The translations under genes and the position numbers were made by a program. Shown here in pieces: positions 52,504 through 58,694 of a stretch of DNA of 58,694 nucleotides. A model generated the notes under the pieces. It had not been told where the DNA came from. It did no database searches and worked only from the letters and a program-made list of their open reading frames with translations. The stretch is from Butyricicoccus_A sp963601915 (GTDB taxonomy: Bacteria > Bacillota > Clostridia > Oscillospirales > Butyricicoccaceae). Location of the stretch: the NCBI GenBank assembly GCA_963601915.1, contig CAVCGL010000013.1:1-58694 (forward strand), given 5' to 3'. The first letter of the stretch is position 1. Every line of letters begins with the position of its first letter.

Positions 52504-53724
52504 TCAAGCGTTTCTTTCTTTTTTCGAAATTTTCTGAAGCAGGTACACGAAGATGACACCGACGATGGTGAGTATACCTGCGACCGTGAATGCGCTGTCA
52601 AAATTGCCGCTGACCTGGAAGCAGTTCGATGCGACCATGGGTCCGACAAAGGCTGCGATGGTGTAGCCGCCGTATATAACGGCGTAGAGCTCGGTGAAGT
52701 AGCGAGTTCCAAGCGCATCGCTCGTGAGGGAGGGCATCAGCGCCATAACGCCGCCGAAGCATGCGCCGACGATACCGATCGCGATAACGAAGCCGACAAA
52801 GCCGGAAACCAGCTTGAAGCCGAAGAACATGACGGCTGCGGTGACGACAAGTACGATGTACAGGGTGTTATAGCGGCCTATCTTATCCGAGACTGCGCCG
52901 AAGGCAAAGCGGCCGATGAAGTTGAACAGAGCCATGATGCTGACCATCATTGCGCCCTGAGTTGCGGTCATGCCGCAAAGCTGCTGGCCGATGCCGGAAA
53001 CATTGCCGGTCATCATCATTCCGGAAACGGCAGCTGTCATGAACAGAACAAAGATGAGGTAGAACTTCGGGGTGCGCAGTGCCTCGCTGAGCTTGTAGTC
53101 CTTTGCAGAGACGGCATTGCTGCCTGCGCCCGGTTCCCAGCCCTCGGGCTTCCAGCCGGGCTCGGGAGCCTTGAGCATGAGCGAGAAGATGAGGTAGCAC
53201 ACGGCGAGGATAACGCCGACAATCTTGAGAGCGAGCACTACGCCGTAGGTCTCGATAAGCCAGTTTGCAAGAGGCGCGAAGATTATGGTCGCTCCGCCCA
53301 TGCAGCCTATACACAGGCCGTTTGCAAAGCCCTTCTTGTCGGGAAACCACTTCGTCGCAGCCGATACGGCGTTGCTGTAGATGAATCCGTCCGAGCCGCC
53401 GCACATGAGGCCGAAGTATATGTAAAGCTGCATCGGAGTCTTGGCGGTGCCGACGAGGAACCAGCCGAGGCTGAAGATAAGTCCGGCGACCAAAACGACG
53501 GGGCCGGTGGGAAATTTCTTGATAACAAAGCTGTTTATGAATGCAAACAGGAACACGCCCAATGTGAACATCGAAAACGCAAGCGTGACCTCGTTTGATG
53601 TCCAGCCGTTCATTTCGGCAAGAGGTCCCTTGCAGACCGTCCACATGTAAAATGAGCCGGTCACGCCGCCTGTTACGGCAGCGGCAGCGAGGATAAGACC
53701 TCGGTTTGTCTTTTTAGTTTTCAT
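52504..53724 (-). CDS. OFA-type MFS transporter
   Basis: 406 residues, twelve transmembrane segments. The start (TGGVTGSFYMWTVCKGPL) and the loop with PGWKPEGWEPGAG fit the oxalate/formate antiporter (OFA) group, which moves organic anions. Probably imports the pathway substrate or exports its product. AAAGGATA lies before the ATG. Confidence 0.87.
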   Translation of the reverse strand: MKTKKTNRGLILAAAAVTGGVTGSFYMWTVCKGPLAEMNGWTSNEVTLAFSMFTLGVFLFAFINSFVIKKFPTGPVVLVAGLIFSLGWFLVGTAKTPMQLYIYFGLMCGGSDGFIYSNAVSAATKWFPDKKGFANGLCIGCMGGATIIFAPLANWLIETYGVVLALKIVGVILAVCYLIFSLMLKAPEPGWKPEGWEPGAGSNAVSAKDYKLSEALRTPKFYLIFVLFMTAAVSGMMMTGNVSGIGQQLCGMTATQGAMMVSIMALFNFIGRFAFGAVSDKIGRYNTLYIVLVVTAAVMFFGFKLVSGFVGFVIAIGIVGACFGGVMALMPSLTSDALGTRYFTELYAVIYGGYTIAAFVGPMVASNCFQVSGNFDSAFTVAGILTIVGVIFVYLLQKISKKERNA

Positions 53725-53748
53725 ATATTATATCCTTTTTTACTTGTC

Positions 53749-53775
53749 GGGGGAAGCTTTCTTCAAGCTTCCCCC
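53749..53775. other. mRNA hairpin between SDR and MFS genes
   Basis: Perfect 11-bp stem GGGGGAAGCTT / AAGCTTCCCCC in the 83-base gap. On the minus strand it lacks a T-run, so it is more likely an mRNA-stability or partial attenuation element than a terminator. Confidence 0.55.
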
Positions 53776-53807
53776 ATTTTGTTGTTTGTCTTGTTTTGCG
53801 TTTCCTA

Positions 53808-54554
53808 TCAGCTGAATACATAGCCGCCGTTTACATCGACGAGAGCGCCGGCCATGTAGGATGCCTTGTCGCTTGCAAGGAAGCAGACCATCTCTGCGAC
53901 CTCGATAGCCTCGCCGCAGCGGCGCAGAGGCCATGCCTTTTCCTGCTCGGTGTAATCAGCGTCGCCGAGCATCGGGGTCTTGATGACACCGGGAAGAACA
54001 GCGTTGACATTAACGCCCTGAGGACCTACGGCACGAGCCCAGGTCTTGGTTGCATTTGCGATAGCGGCCTTGGATGCGCTGTAGCTTACCGACAGGCCGG
54101 AGCCGGTACGGGCTGTGCAGGAGGAGAAGTTGACGACCTTGCCGTAGTGACGGGCTACCATGTCGGGAAGGATAGCCTGGCAGAGGAGATACTGGCTGCG
54201 GAAGTTGATGTTCATGACATAGTTGAAGTGGTCGAGAGTTTCGGTGTCCCAGGGAGCGTTGTAGGGAGAGTAGCCTGCTGCATTTACGAGGATGTCAATC
54301 TGGGGCAGGACTTCCTTTGCGTAAGCAACGGACTTTGCTATATCCTCGGGAATGGAAACATCGCAGATGGAAACATAGGTTTTGCAGCCTGCCGCTTCGC
54401 ACTCATCTGCGACAGCCTTTGCGCGCTCTTCGTTTCTTGCAACGATGACGAGACCGGAAAGGCCACGCTTTGCCATAAGTCTTGCGCTCTCTGCGCCCAT
54501 GCCGGAGCTCGCGCCGGTGATAACTGCATACTTGCCTTCAAAATCTTTGCACAT
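53808..54554 (-). CDS. Short-chain dehydrogenase/reductase
   Basis: 248 residues, classical SDR: TGASSGMG cofactor motif, NAAG, catalytic S-Y-K (NFSSCTARTGSGLSVSYSAS then K) and a FabG-like C-terminus ending SYMAGALVDVNGGYVF. ARNEER after beta-2 suggests NADP(H) preference. Likely reduces a ketone made by, or oxidises an alcohol used by, the flavin reductases. AAGGAGA precedes the ATG. Confidence 0.9.
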   Translation of the reverse strand: MCKDFEGKYAVITGASSGMGAESARLMAKRGLSGLVIVARNEERAKAVADECEAAGCKTYVSICDVSIPEDIAKSVAYAKEVLPQIDILVNAAGYSPYNAPWDTETLDHFNYVMNINFRSQYLLCQAILPDMVARHYGKVVNFSSCTARTGSGLSVSYSASKAAIANATKTWARAVGPQGVNVNAVLPGVIKTPMLGDADYTEQEKAWPLRRCGEAIEVAEMVCFLASDKASYMAGALVDVNGGYVFS

Positions 54555-54600
54555 AATATTTTCTCCTTAGGTATTTTTTAATGTTATGTTGTTTCTTTGT

Positions 54601-55263
54601 TTACTTCATAATGTACTCTTCGGTGTACAGGGCGAGGAAGCGATCCATGAAGTGGCTGCCGTCCTCGGCGATGACCGCACGGGAGTCGGGCTTGCTGAAG
54701 TGACCGAACTGGAATGCGTCGACATTCCAATAGCACAGGCTCATCGAGCCGTTCCATACCACGGGAGCGGGCTTTATGCACTTAACAAAATGGTTCTGGA
54801 AGTACTTGCCCGCACCGATGTGGTGGTTGAGCGCCTTGGGTGCGTGGATGTGCTCCCAGTACTGGAAGAAGTCCTCGGGGCGCTGCTCGTCGAAGCACTT
54901 GAGAAGACCCATGCGCTTTACCCAGTGGGACTTAGTGCCGAGAGGCCACTGTGCAACGCAGTCACGCAGGATGACCTGATTGGTCTCGTATGCGCCGATG
55001 ACATTGACATCCTCGTACAGGCTCAGGACATCGTCGGTCTCGGTCCAGATCTCGTCGATAGCCAGAACGCCGCTGTCGTCCTTGCCGCCCCAGCCCCAGC
55101 CTGCGTCGATCATCTCCTGAGTGGGCTCACAGATGATGTTTGCCGTCAGATGCTCAACAGCGGGGTTGGCTGCGAGGAGCTTTGCGTGCTTTTCAATGTA
55201 GTCTGCCTTGAATTCTTCGACAGTCTGACCGGGCTTGAGCCCGAGCAAAAGCATAGTTTTCAT
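54601..55263 (-). CDS. Double EthD-domain protein, copy 2
   Basis: 220 residues with two EthD-like halves (GQTVEEFKADYIEKHAKLL; RPEDFFQYWEHIHAPKAL). First gene of the leftward operon, so it is made in the largest amount. Diverged paralogue of 51833-52501. Conserved His/Trp/Tyr residues around HIHAPK could be catalytic or bind an aromatic ligand. AAGGGA precedes the ATG. Confidence 0.75.
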   Translation of the reverse strand: MKTMLLLGLKPGQTVEEFKADYIEKHAKLLAANPAVEHLTANIICEPTQEMIDAGWGWGGKDDSGVLAIDEIWTETDDVLSLYEDVNVIGAYETNQVILRDCVAQWPLGTKSHWVKRMGLLKCFDEQRPEDFFQYWEHIHAPKALNHHIGAGKYFQNHFVKCIKPAPVVWNGSMSLCYWNVDAFQFGHFSKPDSRAVIAEDGSHFMDRFLALYTEEYIMK

Positions 55264-55395
55264 TGTCTTTTCCCTTTCTTTTTAATGTGTTAGCGAAATT
55301 TCCGATTGCAAACGAAATTTTTGAACTTACTGTGATTTGCCTCTAGCCGGTCGAGCAATTCACTAAAAAACTTTGTCGTTTTTTTGACTGTCATC

Positions 55396-55424
55396 ATCAT
55401 AAACGATTGTTACGCATTTGACAA
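55396..55424 (-). promoter_or_regulatory. Promoter of the leftward cargo operon
   Basis: Minus strand TTGTCA (55424-55419), 17-bp spacer, TATGAT (55401-55396). The palindrome 55424-55447 touches its -35. The transcript has a leader of about 130 bases. Confidence 0.65.
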
Positions 55425-55499
55425 CTACGCACTTTCAAGTGCGTAGTTACGTTAAAGTAATGACTAACTTTTCGGTAAGTGCGTACTTAAAAGTGCGTA
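55424..55499. promoter_or_regulatory. Four-site operator between the divergent cargo promoters
   Basis: TACGCACTT at 55426-55434 and AAGTGCGTA at 55437-55445 form a palindrome with 11-bp arms around TC. Two more AAGTGCGTA copies lie at 55477-55485 and 55491-55499, just before the rightward -35. Each promoter therefore has a pair of sites directly upstream. HxlR-family dimers bind such repeats, and the hxlR-like gene at 57648 is the likely partner. Confidence 0.75.
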
Positions 55500-55500
55500 A

Positions 55501-55529
55501 TTGCTCTTTTTGCGGGACTTTGACATAAT
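55501..55529 (+). promoter_or_regulatory. Promoter of the large flavin reductase gene
   Basis: TTGCTC (55501-55506), 17-bp spacer, CATAAT (55524-55529). It abuts the fourth operator copy. Confidence 0.6.
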
Positions 55530-55569
55530 AGCATCAAGCCGGTCGAAAACCACAATTTTGGAGGCTATT

Positions 55570-57498
55570 ATGAAGTTAACAAAAGTATTTGAGCCGGGCA
55601 GGATAGGTTCACTTGAGATCAAGAACCGTCTTGTCGTAAGCGCTATGTCAACGCATTTGGGCAACGCCGACGGCACGCCCACCGAGGCCGTTACCTTATA
55701 TCATGAAAATAAGGCAAAAGGCGGCTGGGGACTCGTTTTCACGGAAGACCTCGGCGTTACCGAGGACGCAGGCTGCGATCCGCATGTCGGCTCGCTGTGG
55801 AACGATGCTCAGATAGAGCCGTGGAAGGCATTTGTCGAGCGTGTCCATGCAGCAGGCGGACTTATGGGCGCACAGATCTACCATGCAGGCCGACAGAGAA
55901 CTCTCAAGGCCTACAACACTCAGCCTATAGCTCCCTCTGCGGTCAAAGAGCCCGCAATGGGCTACATTCCCCGCGAGATGAGCATCGACGAGATCCGCGA
56001 CATGGTCAAGGCCTTCGGCGAATGCGCCCGCAGAGCAAAGGCCTGCGGCTTTGACTGCATCGAGATCCACGGCGCACACGGCTACCTTATCAATCAGTTC
56101 ATGTCGACCTTCTCAAATAAGCGCAATGACGCATACGGCGGCACGCTCATAAACCGCATGCGTTTCCCGCTTGAGATAGTCGCCGCAGTTCGTGAGGCGG
56201 CAGGCCCCGATATGCCGATAGTTTTCAGAATGAACACCTCCGACTATGTCGAAGGCGGCATTGAGGTCCCCGAGGCAATAGTGATGGCAAAAATGCTCGA
56301 GGAAGCGGGCGTTGACGCTATCCACTGCTCGCAGGGCATGTATGCCTCCAAGCAGCATATCATCGCCCCGGGCTTTGTTCCCGTGATGCACTATGCCGAC
56401 AATGTTGCGGCTATCAAGGCATCGGTTAATATCCCCATCATCGCCGTCGGCCGCTACAATGATGTTTACATGGCCGAGGCCATGCTGCGTGACGGCAAGG
56501 CCGATTTCATCACCATGGCCCGTGCATCCCTTGCCGATCCCGAGCTTCCCAACAAGGCCAAGGCGGGCAATGTTGAGGACATCATCCACTGCATCGGCTG
56601 CGACCAGGGCTGCACCGGCGAAGCGGCTGTCGGCGGCAAGGTCAACTGCCTTGTAAATCCCCATACCGCAAAAGAGACCGAGTACGACTTCGCTCCCGTT
56701 TCCGAGCCTAAGACCGTGTTCATTGCAGGTGCCGGTGTTTCCGGCATAGCGGCGGCTCTCGGGGCGGCAGAGCGTGGCCATAAGGTGACCATATTTGAGG
56801 CTTCGCACGAGATCGGCGGTCAGTGGCTCGCTGCCGCAACGCCCCCGGGCAAGACCGAATACAATGCACTCATCGTTTACTATCGCCGCCAGTTTGAAAA
56901 GTACGGCGTTGAGATAAAGCTCTCGACACCGCTTACCAAGGCGATAGTCGAGGAGAAAAAGCCCGATGCGGTCATCCTCGCTACCGGCGGAACTCCGCTC
57001 GTGCTGCCCATCCCCGGCCTTGATAACCATGAGTTCGTCAAGAGTGCGATCGAGATACTGCGCGGCAGAGCTCTGCCCGGAAAGCGTGTTGTCGTTGCAG
57101 GCGGCGGCATGACCGGCGCCGAGACCGCAGTGTTCCTCGCCGTCGAGGGCTGCGATGTTACCATGATAGAGATGGCACCTGAGATCATAACCGACGCAGT
57201 TTCCCAGCCCAAGGCGTGCCTGCTCGAGCACCTGAGAAAGTATAATGTCAAGGTGCACAAGAACACCAAACTCACCCGTGTCGGTGACGGCGTGGTCTAC
57301 GCCGAGGAGTACGGCAAGCCCATAGAGTTTGAGCATGTCGATATGCTCGTAAACGCAATGGGCGTAAGAAGCTATAATCCTCTCGAAGCTGAGCTTGCCG
57401 ACTGCGGCTGCAAGGTCGTTGTCGTGGGCGATGCAAACAAGACCAAGAACGGATATAAGAATATCCGTGAGGGCTTCACTGCCGGCAACACTATTTAA
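55570..57498 (+). CDS. OYE-family reductase with FMN, 4Fe-4S and FAD/NAD domains (2,4-dienoyl-CoA reductase type)
   Basis: 642 residues. An N-terminal FMN barrel (about 1-350) with GAQIYHAGRQ, EIHGAHGYLINQFMS and SNKRNDAYGG; the cluster motif CIGCDQGC...C near 345-370; then FAD (FIAGAGVSGIAAALGAAE) and NAD(P) (VVVAGGGMTGAETAVF) domains. Same architecture as FadH, BaiCD/BaiH and the gut daidzein reductase, which reduce C=C bonds of enones or enoyl thioesters. ATG 55570 follows GGAGG. Substrate not predictable by eye. Confidence 0.92.
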   Translation: MKLTKVFEPGRIGSLEIKNRLVVSAMSTHLGNADGTPTEAVTLYHENKAKGGWGLVFTEDLGVTEDAGCDPHVGSLWNDAQIEPWKAFVERVHAAGGLMGAQIYHAGRQRTLKAYNTQPIAPSAVKEPAMGYIPREMSIDEIRDMVKAFGECARRAKACGFDCIEIHGAHGYLINQFMSTFSNKRNDAYGGTLINRMRFPLEIVAAVREAAGPDMPIVFRMNTSDYVEGGIEVPEAIVMAKMLEEAGVDAIHCSQGMYASKQHIIAPGFVPVMHYADNVAAIKASVNIPIIAVGRYNDVYMAEAMLRDGKADFITMARASLADPELPNKAKAGNVEDIIHCIGCDQGCTGEAAVGGKVNCLVNPHTAKETEYDFAPVSEPKTVFIAGAGVSGIAAALGAAERGHKVTIFEASHEIGGQWLAAATPPGKTEYNALIVYYRRQFEKYGVEIKLSTPLTKAIVEEKKPDAVILATGGTPLVLPIPGLDNHEFVKSAIEILRGRALPGKRVVVAGGGMTGAETAVFLAVEGCDVTMIEMAPEIITDAVSQPKACLLEHLRKYNVKVHKNTKLTRVGDGVVYAEEYGKPIEFEHVDMLVNAMGVRSYNPLEAELADCGCKVVVVGDANKTKNGYKNIREGFTAGNTI

Positions 57499-57545
57499 TA
57501 TTTATCTTTGATGCACGATCGTTCATATAATCTCCCTTCTTCCCC

Positions 57546-57574
57546 GGTGGGCACAGCTGCATAGCTGTGCCCAT
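57546..57574 (+). terminator. Terminator of the large reductase gene
   Basis: Stem GGGCACAGCT / AGCTGTGCCC with GCAT loop. The T-run is weak. Confidence 0.6.
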
Positions 57575-57591
57575 TGGCGTAAGCGCAGCGG

Positions 57592-57620
57592 TTGACAAAG
57601 GTCTGATGCTTTAATATAAT
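57592..57620 (+). promoter_or_regulatory. Consensus promoter of the hxlR-like gene
   Basis: TTGACA, 17-bp spacer, TATAAT: a perfect match. No AAGTGCGTA copy lies near it, so the regulator is probably made constitutively. Confidence 0.85.
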
Positions 57621-57647
57621 ATGAGGTATTAGATTACTTGAAGGGAT

Positions 57648-58130
57648 GTGACCACCTTGCTTGAGCGTGAAAACGATCTTTTATCGTGCAGTCTTAACTA
57701 TGCTTTTTATACCATCGGCGGTAAATGGAAGCCATATATAATATGGTATCTCAACTGCGCCGAAAACAACACCATGCACTATGGCGAACTCAAGCGCATC
57801 ATTCCTTATAAGATATCGCACAAGATGTTTGCCCAGCAGCTCAAGGAGCTTGAGGCGGATGGTCTGATAACCCGTGACGAATACGACGACGGAGTGTCGA
57901 CCCGCGTTAAATACAGCATCAGCGAAAAGGGCAAGTTCATCGTGCCGGTCATTCTGTATATGCGTGATTGGGGCACGATCTTTGGCGAGGAGTTCCCCAT
58001 AAGCTCTCTTGGCCGCACAAAAGGCGACTGGCAGGGCAAAACGATCAGCTACGGATATACCTCGGAGGCCGACCCGAACATCAGTGTCAAAATCGAGTTT
58101 AATGTAGGAATTGAAAAAGAAGAAAAGTAA
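57648..58130 (+). CDS. HxlR/MarR-like winged-helix regulator
   Basis: 160 residues. HxlR family core: CSLNYAFYTIGGKWKPYIIW, HYGELKRIIPYKISHKMFAQ, QLKELEADGLITRDEY. The Cys at the start of the core is the position that senses quinones or aldehydes in YodB/HypR. An unusual extension of about 45 residues (after WGTIFGEEFP) follows the normal end. Start is GTG 57648, or TTG 57657 which is better spaced from AAGGGA. Likely controls both cargo promoters. Confidence 0.88.
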   Translation: MTTLLERENDLLSCSLNYAFYTIGGKWKPYIIWYLNCAENNTMHYGELKRIIPYKISHKMFAQQLKELEADGLITRDEYDDGVSTRVKYSISEKGKFIVPVILYMRDWGTIFGEEFPISSLGRTKGDWQGKTISYGYTSEADPNISVKIEFNVGIEKEEK

Positions 58131-58156
58131 AAGCGGAGGCGCAATGCCTCCGCTTG
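58131..58156 (+). terminator. Terminator of the hxlR-like gene
   Basis: Stem AAGCGGAGGC / GCCTCCGCTT with a five-base loop. Confidence 0.7.
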
Positions 58157-58197
58157 TTCAAAAATATCAGCAGTAAAAATAAGGAGAAAATGAAATA

Positions 58198-58590
58198 ATG
58201 AAACATAATGTGAAAGTAACAGTTTTGGATAAAAAGCTGTATCCCGAACTGCAGCAGCAGTATTGTGCCGTCCCCAACTCCGGCGCCTGTCCGTGCTACA
58301 ATGTCGGCGATGAATTTGTGTTTTACCGTGACGGTGAACGGGACGACTTTTGGCATATGGGTCTGAACACGCTTGTGAAAACCGTCGGCAATGCCGACCC
58401 TGTTGCTGGCGGGCCGAAAATCCCATTCTGCTCGGAAGCTTGGGATGCTATTTCCCGTTACATATACACGGGATTACAGGGTGGCTCCATCATGAAGGGG
58501 TGGATGAATGCCGAAAACACAATGGTCACCTGCTGCTCGGATGGCACAAGGCCGGTCATATTTAAGATAGAACGGATCGACTATGACTGA
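58198..58590 (+). CDS. TIGR04076 family protein
   Basis: 130 residues, with ACPCYNVGDEFVF, CSEAWDAISRYIYTGLQGGS and a C-terminal CCSDGTRPVIFKIERID as in TIGR04076 proteins. The conserved Cys pairs suggest metal or redox chemistry, but the function is unknown. AAGGAGAAAA precedes the ATG. It follows the hxlR terminator by about 40 bases and may depend on readthrough. Confidence 0.85.
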   Translation: MKHNVKVTVLDKKLYPELQQQYCAVPNSGACPCYNVGDEFVFYRDGERDDFWHMGLNTLVKTVGNADPVAGGPKIPFCSEAWDAISRYIYTGLQGGSIMKGWMNAENTMVTCCSDGTRPVIFKIERIDYD

Positions 58591-58612
58591 CGAGCATTCG
58601 GTTAGCGAGTAA

Positions 58613-58694
58613 ATGGCAAAAGTTAAAGACTGTCCCGGTTTTGAAACCTTCGGTGCAGATGTAAAAGAAGCACGGAAGGCGAAGAACCTTGCAC
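58613..58694 (+). CDS. XRE regulator of the integrative element, 3' part outside window
   Basis: Opens at ATG 58613 and runs past the window end: MAKVKDCPGFETFGADVKEA then RKAKNLA. This start is characteristic of the XRE regulators that sit opposite the sigma/HTH genes in Tn916-type elements. No strong ribosome site is visible. It suggests that the cargo was inserted inside the element's regulatory region. Confidence 0.7.
   Translation, partial: MAKVKDCPGFETFGADVKEARKAKNLA

Larger units (their letters stand above)
46215..58694. mobile_element. Tn916-like integrative element, left end at tRNA-Arg, right end beyond window
   Basis: The integrase next to the tRNA 3' end, the excisionase-type HTH, the HTH_16 protein and the sigma-like protein follow the order of Tn916-family regulatory ends. 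An element-type XRE gene begins at 58613. The genes between 49779 and 58590 use different codons from the flanking chromosome (proline CCC instead of CCG; many CTT/CTC leucines), consistent with imported cargo. The second attachment site is not in the window. Confidence 0.7.

Noticed and set aside
49779..57498. Identification of the cargo as an equol or bile-acid cluster
   Set aside because: Only the OYE and SDR types agree. Racemase, CoA ligase, dehydratase or other hallmark genes are missing, and PTE, EthD and OFA genes are extra, so no substrate is assigned.

Overview
The window looks like a chromosomal segment from an anaerobic, endospore-forming Clostridia bacterium, probably Oscillospiraceae/Butyricicoccaceae-like. 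The reasons are moderately high GC with a strong CCG preference for proline, SpoIID- and SpoIIQ-type sporulation genes, a flavodiiron protein, Pta, HemW, and promoters of TTGACA-17/18-TATAAT type with strong GGAGG ribosome sites. The genus cannot be fixed from the sequence alone. The window opens inside a 5S rRNA, the end of an rRNA operon.

Core region, 1-46300. After the 5S come a small Cro/C1 regulator with a divergent operator/leader region, tyrA, and a small sigma-region-4 protein overlapping another gene. A metal-handling locus follows: two CobW-type GTPases, one with a long His-rich insert, diverging from a DUF308 membrane protein and an ArsR/SmtB zinc-type sensor. Next is a complete spermidine/putrescine ABC operon (cupin regulator, potA, potB, potC, potD), a SpoIIQ-like M23 protein, a strong candidate small RNA carrying three AUCAUCCCC motifs, and two secreted SH3b/VanW proteins. 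Then come YjbQ, a voltage-gated-type K+ channel, pta, a CaCA cation exchanger behind a probable yybP-ykoY (Mn2+) riboswitch, azlCD, spoIID, citrate synthase, a competence-type metallo-beta-lactamase with DUF3006, fprA, an orphan sugar-binding lipoprotein, UPF0210 plus ACT, hemW-lepA, mrp, a MATE exporter, vanW, an ABC exporter, a phosphodiester glycosidase, an rRNA methyltransferase, a GT39/gtrA/gtrB-like cell-surface glycosylation set (gtrA frameshifted by an inverted duplication), and a diacylglycerol kinase.

Accessory region, 46040-58694. A tRNA-Arg(CCT) gene sits behind two decayed tRNA-Arg copies. Its 3' end is followed by a tyrosine integrase, an excisionase-type HTH protein, a conjugative-transposon HTH protein and a sigma-like factor, the regulatory end of a Tn916-like integrative element. 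Between this module and a typical element-borne XRE regulator (start only, at the window edge) lies a 9-kb cargo with different codon usage (proline CCC, leucine CTT/CTC). It encodes two Old Yellow Enzyme-type reductases, an SDR, a phosphotriesterase/lactonase-like hydrolase, two paralogous double-EthD proteins, an OFA-type MFS transporter, an HxlR regulator and a TIGR04076 protein. Six genes form one leftward operon, and the large FMN/FeS/FAD reductase is transcribed divergently. The shared promoter region carries four copies of TACGCACTT/AAGTGCGTA, probably the HxlR operator. The set reads as an inducible uptake-and-reduction pathway for a cyclic enone- or lactone-type compound of unknown identity, and is the best candidate for an undescribed system here.
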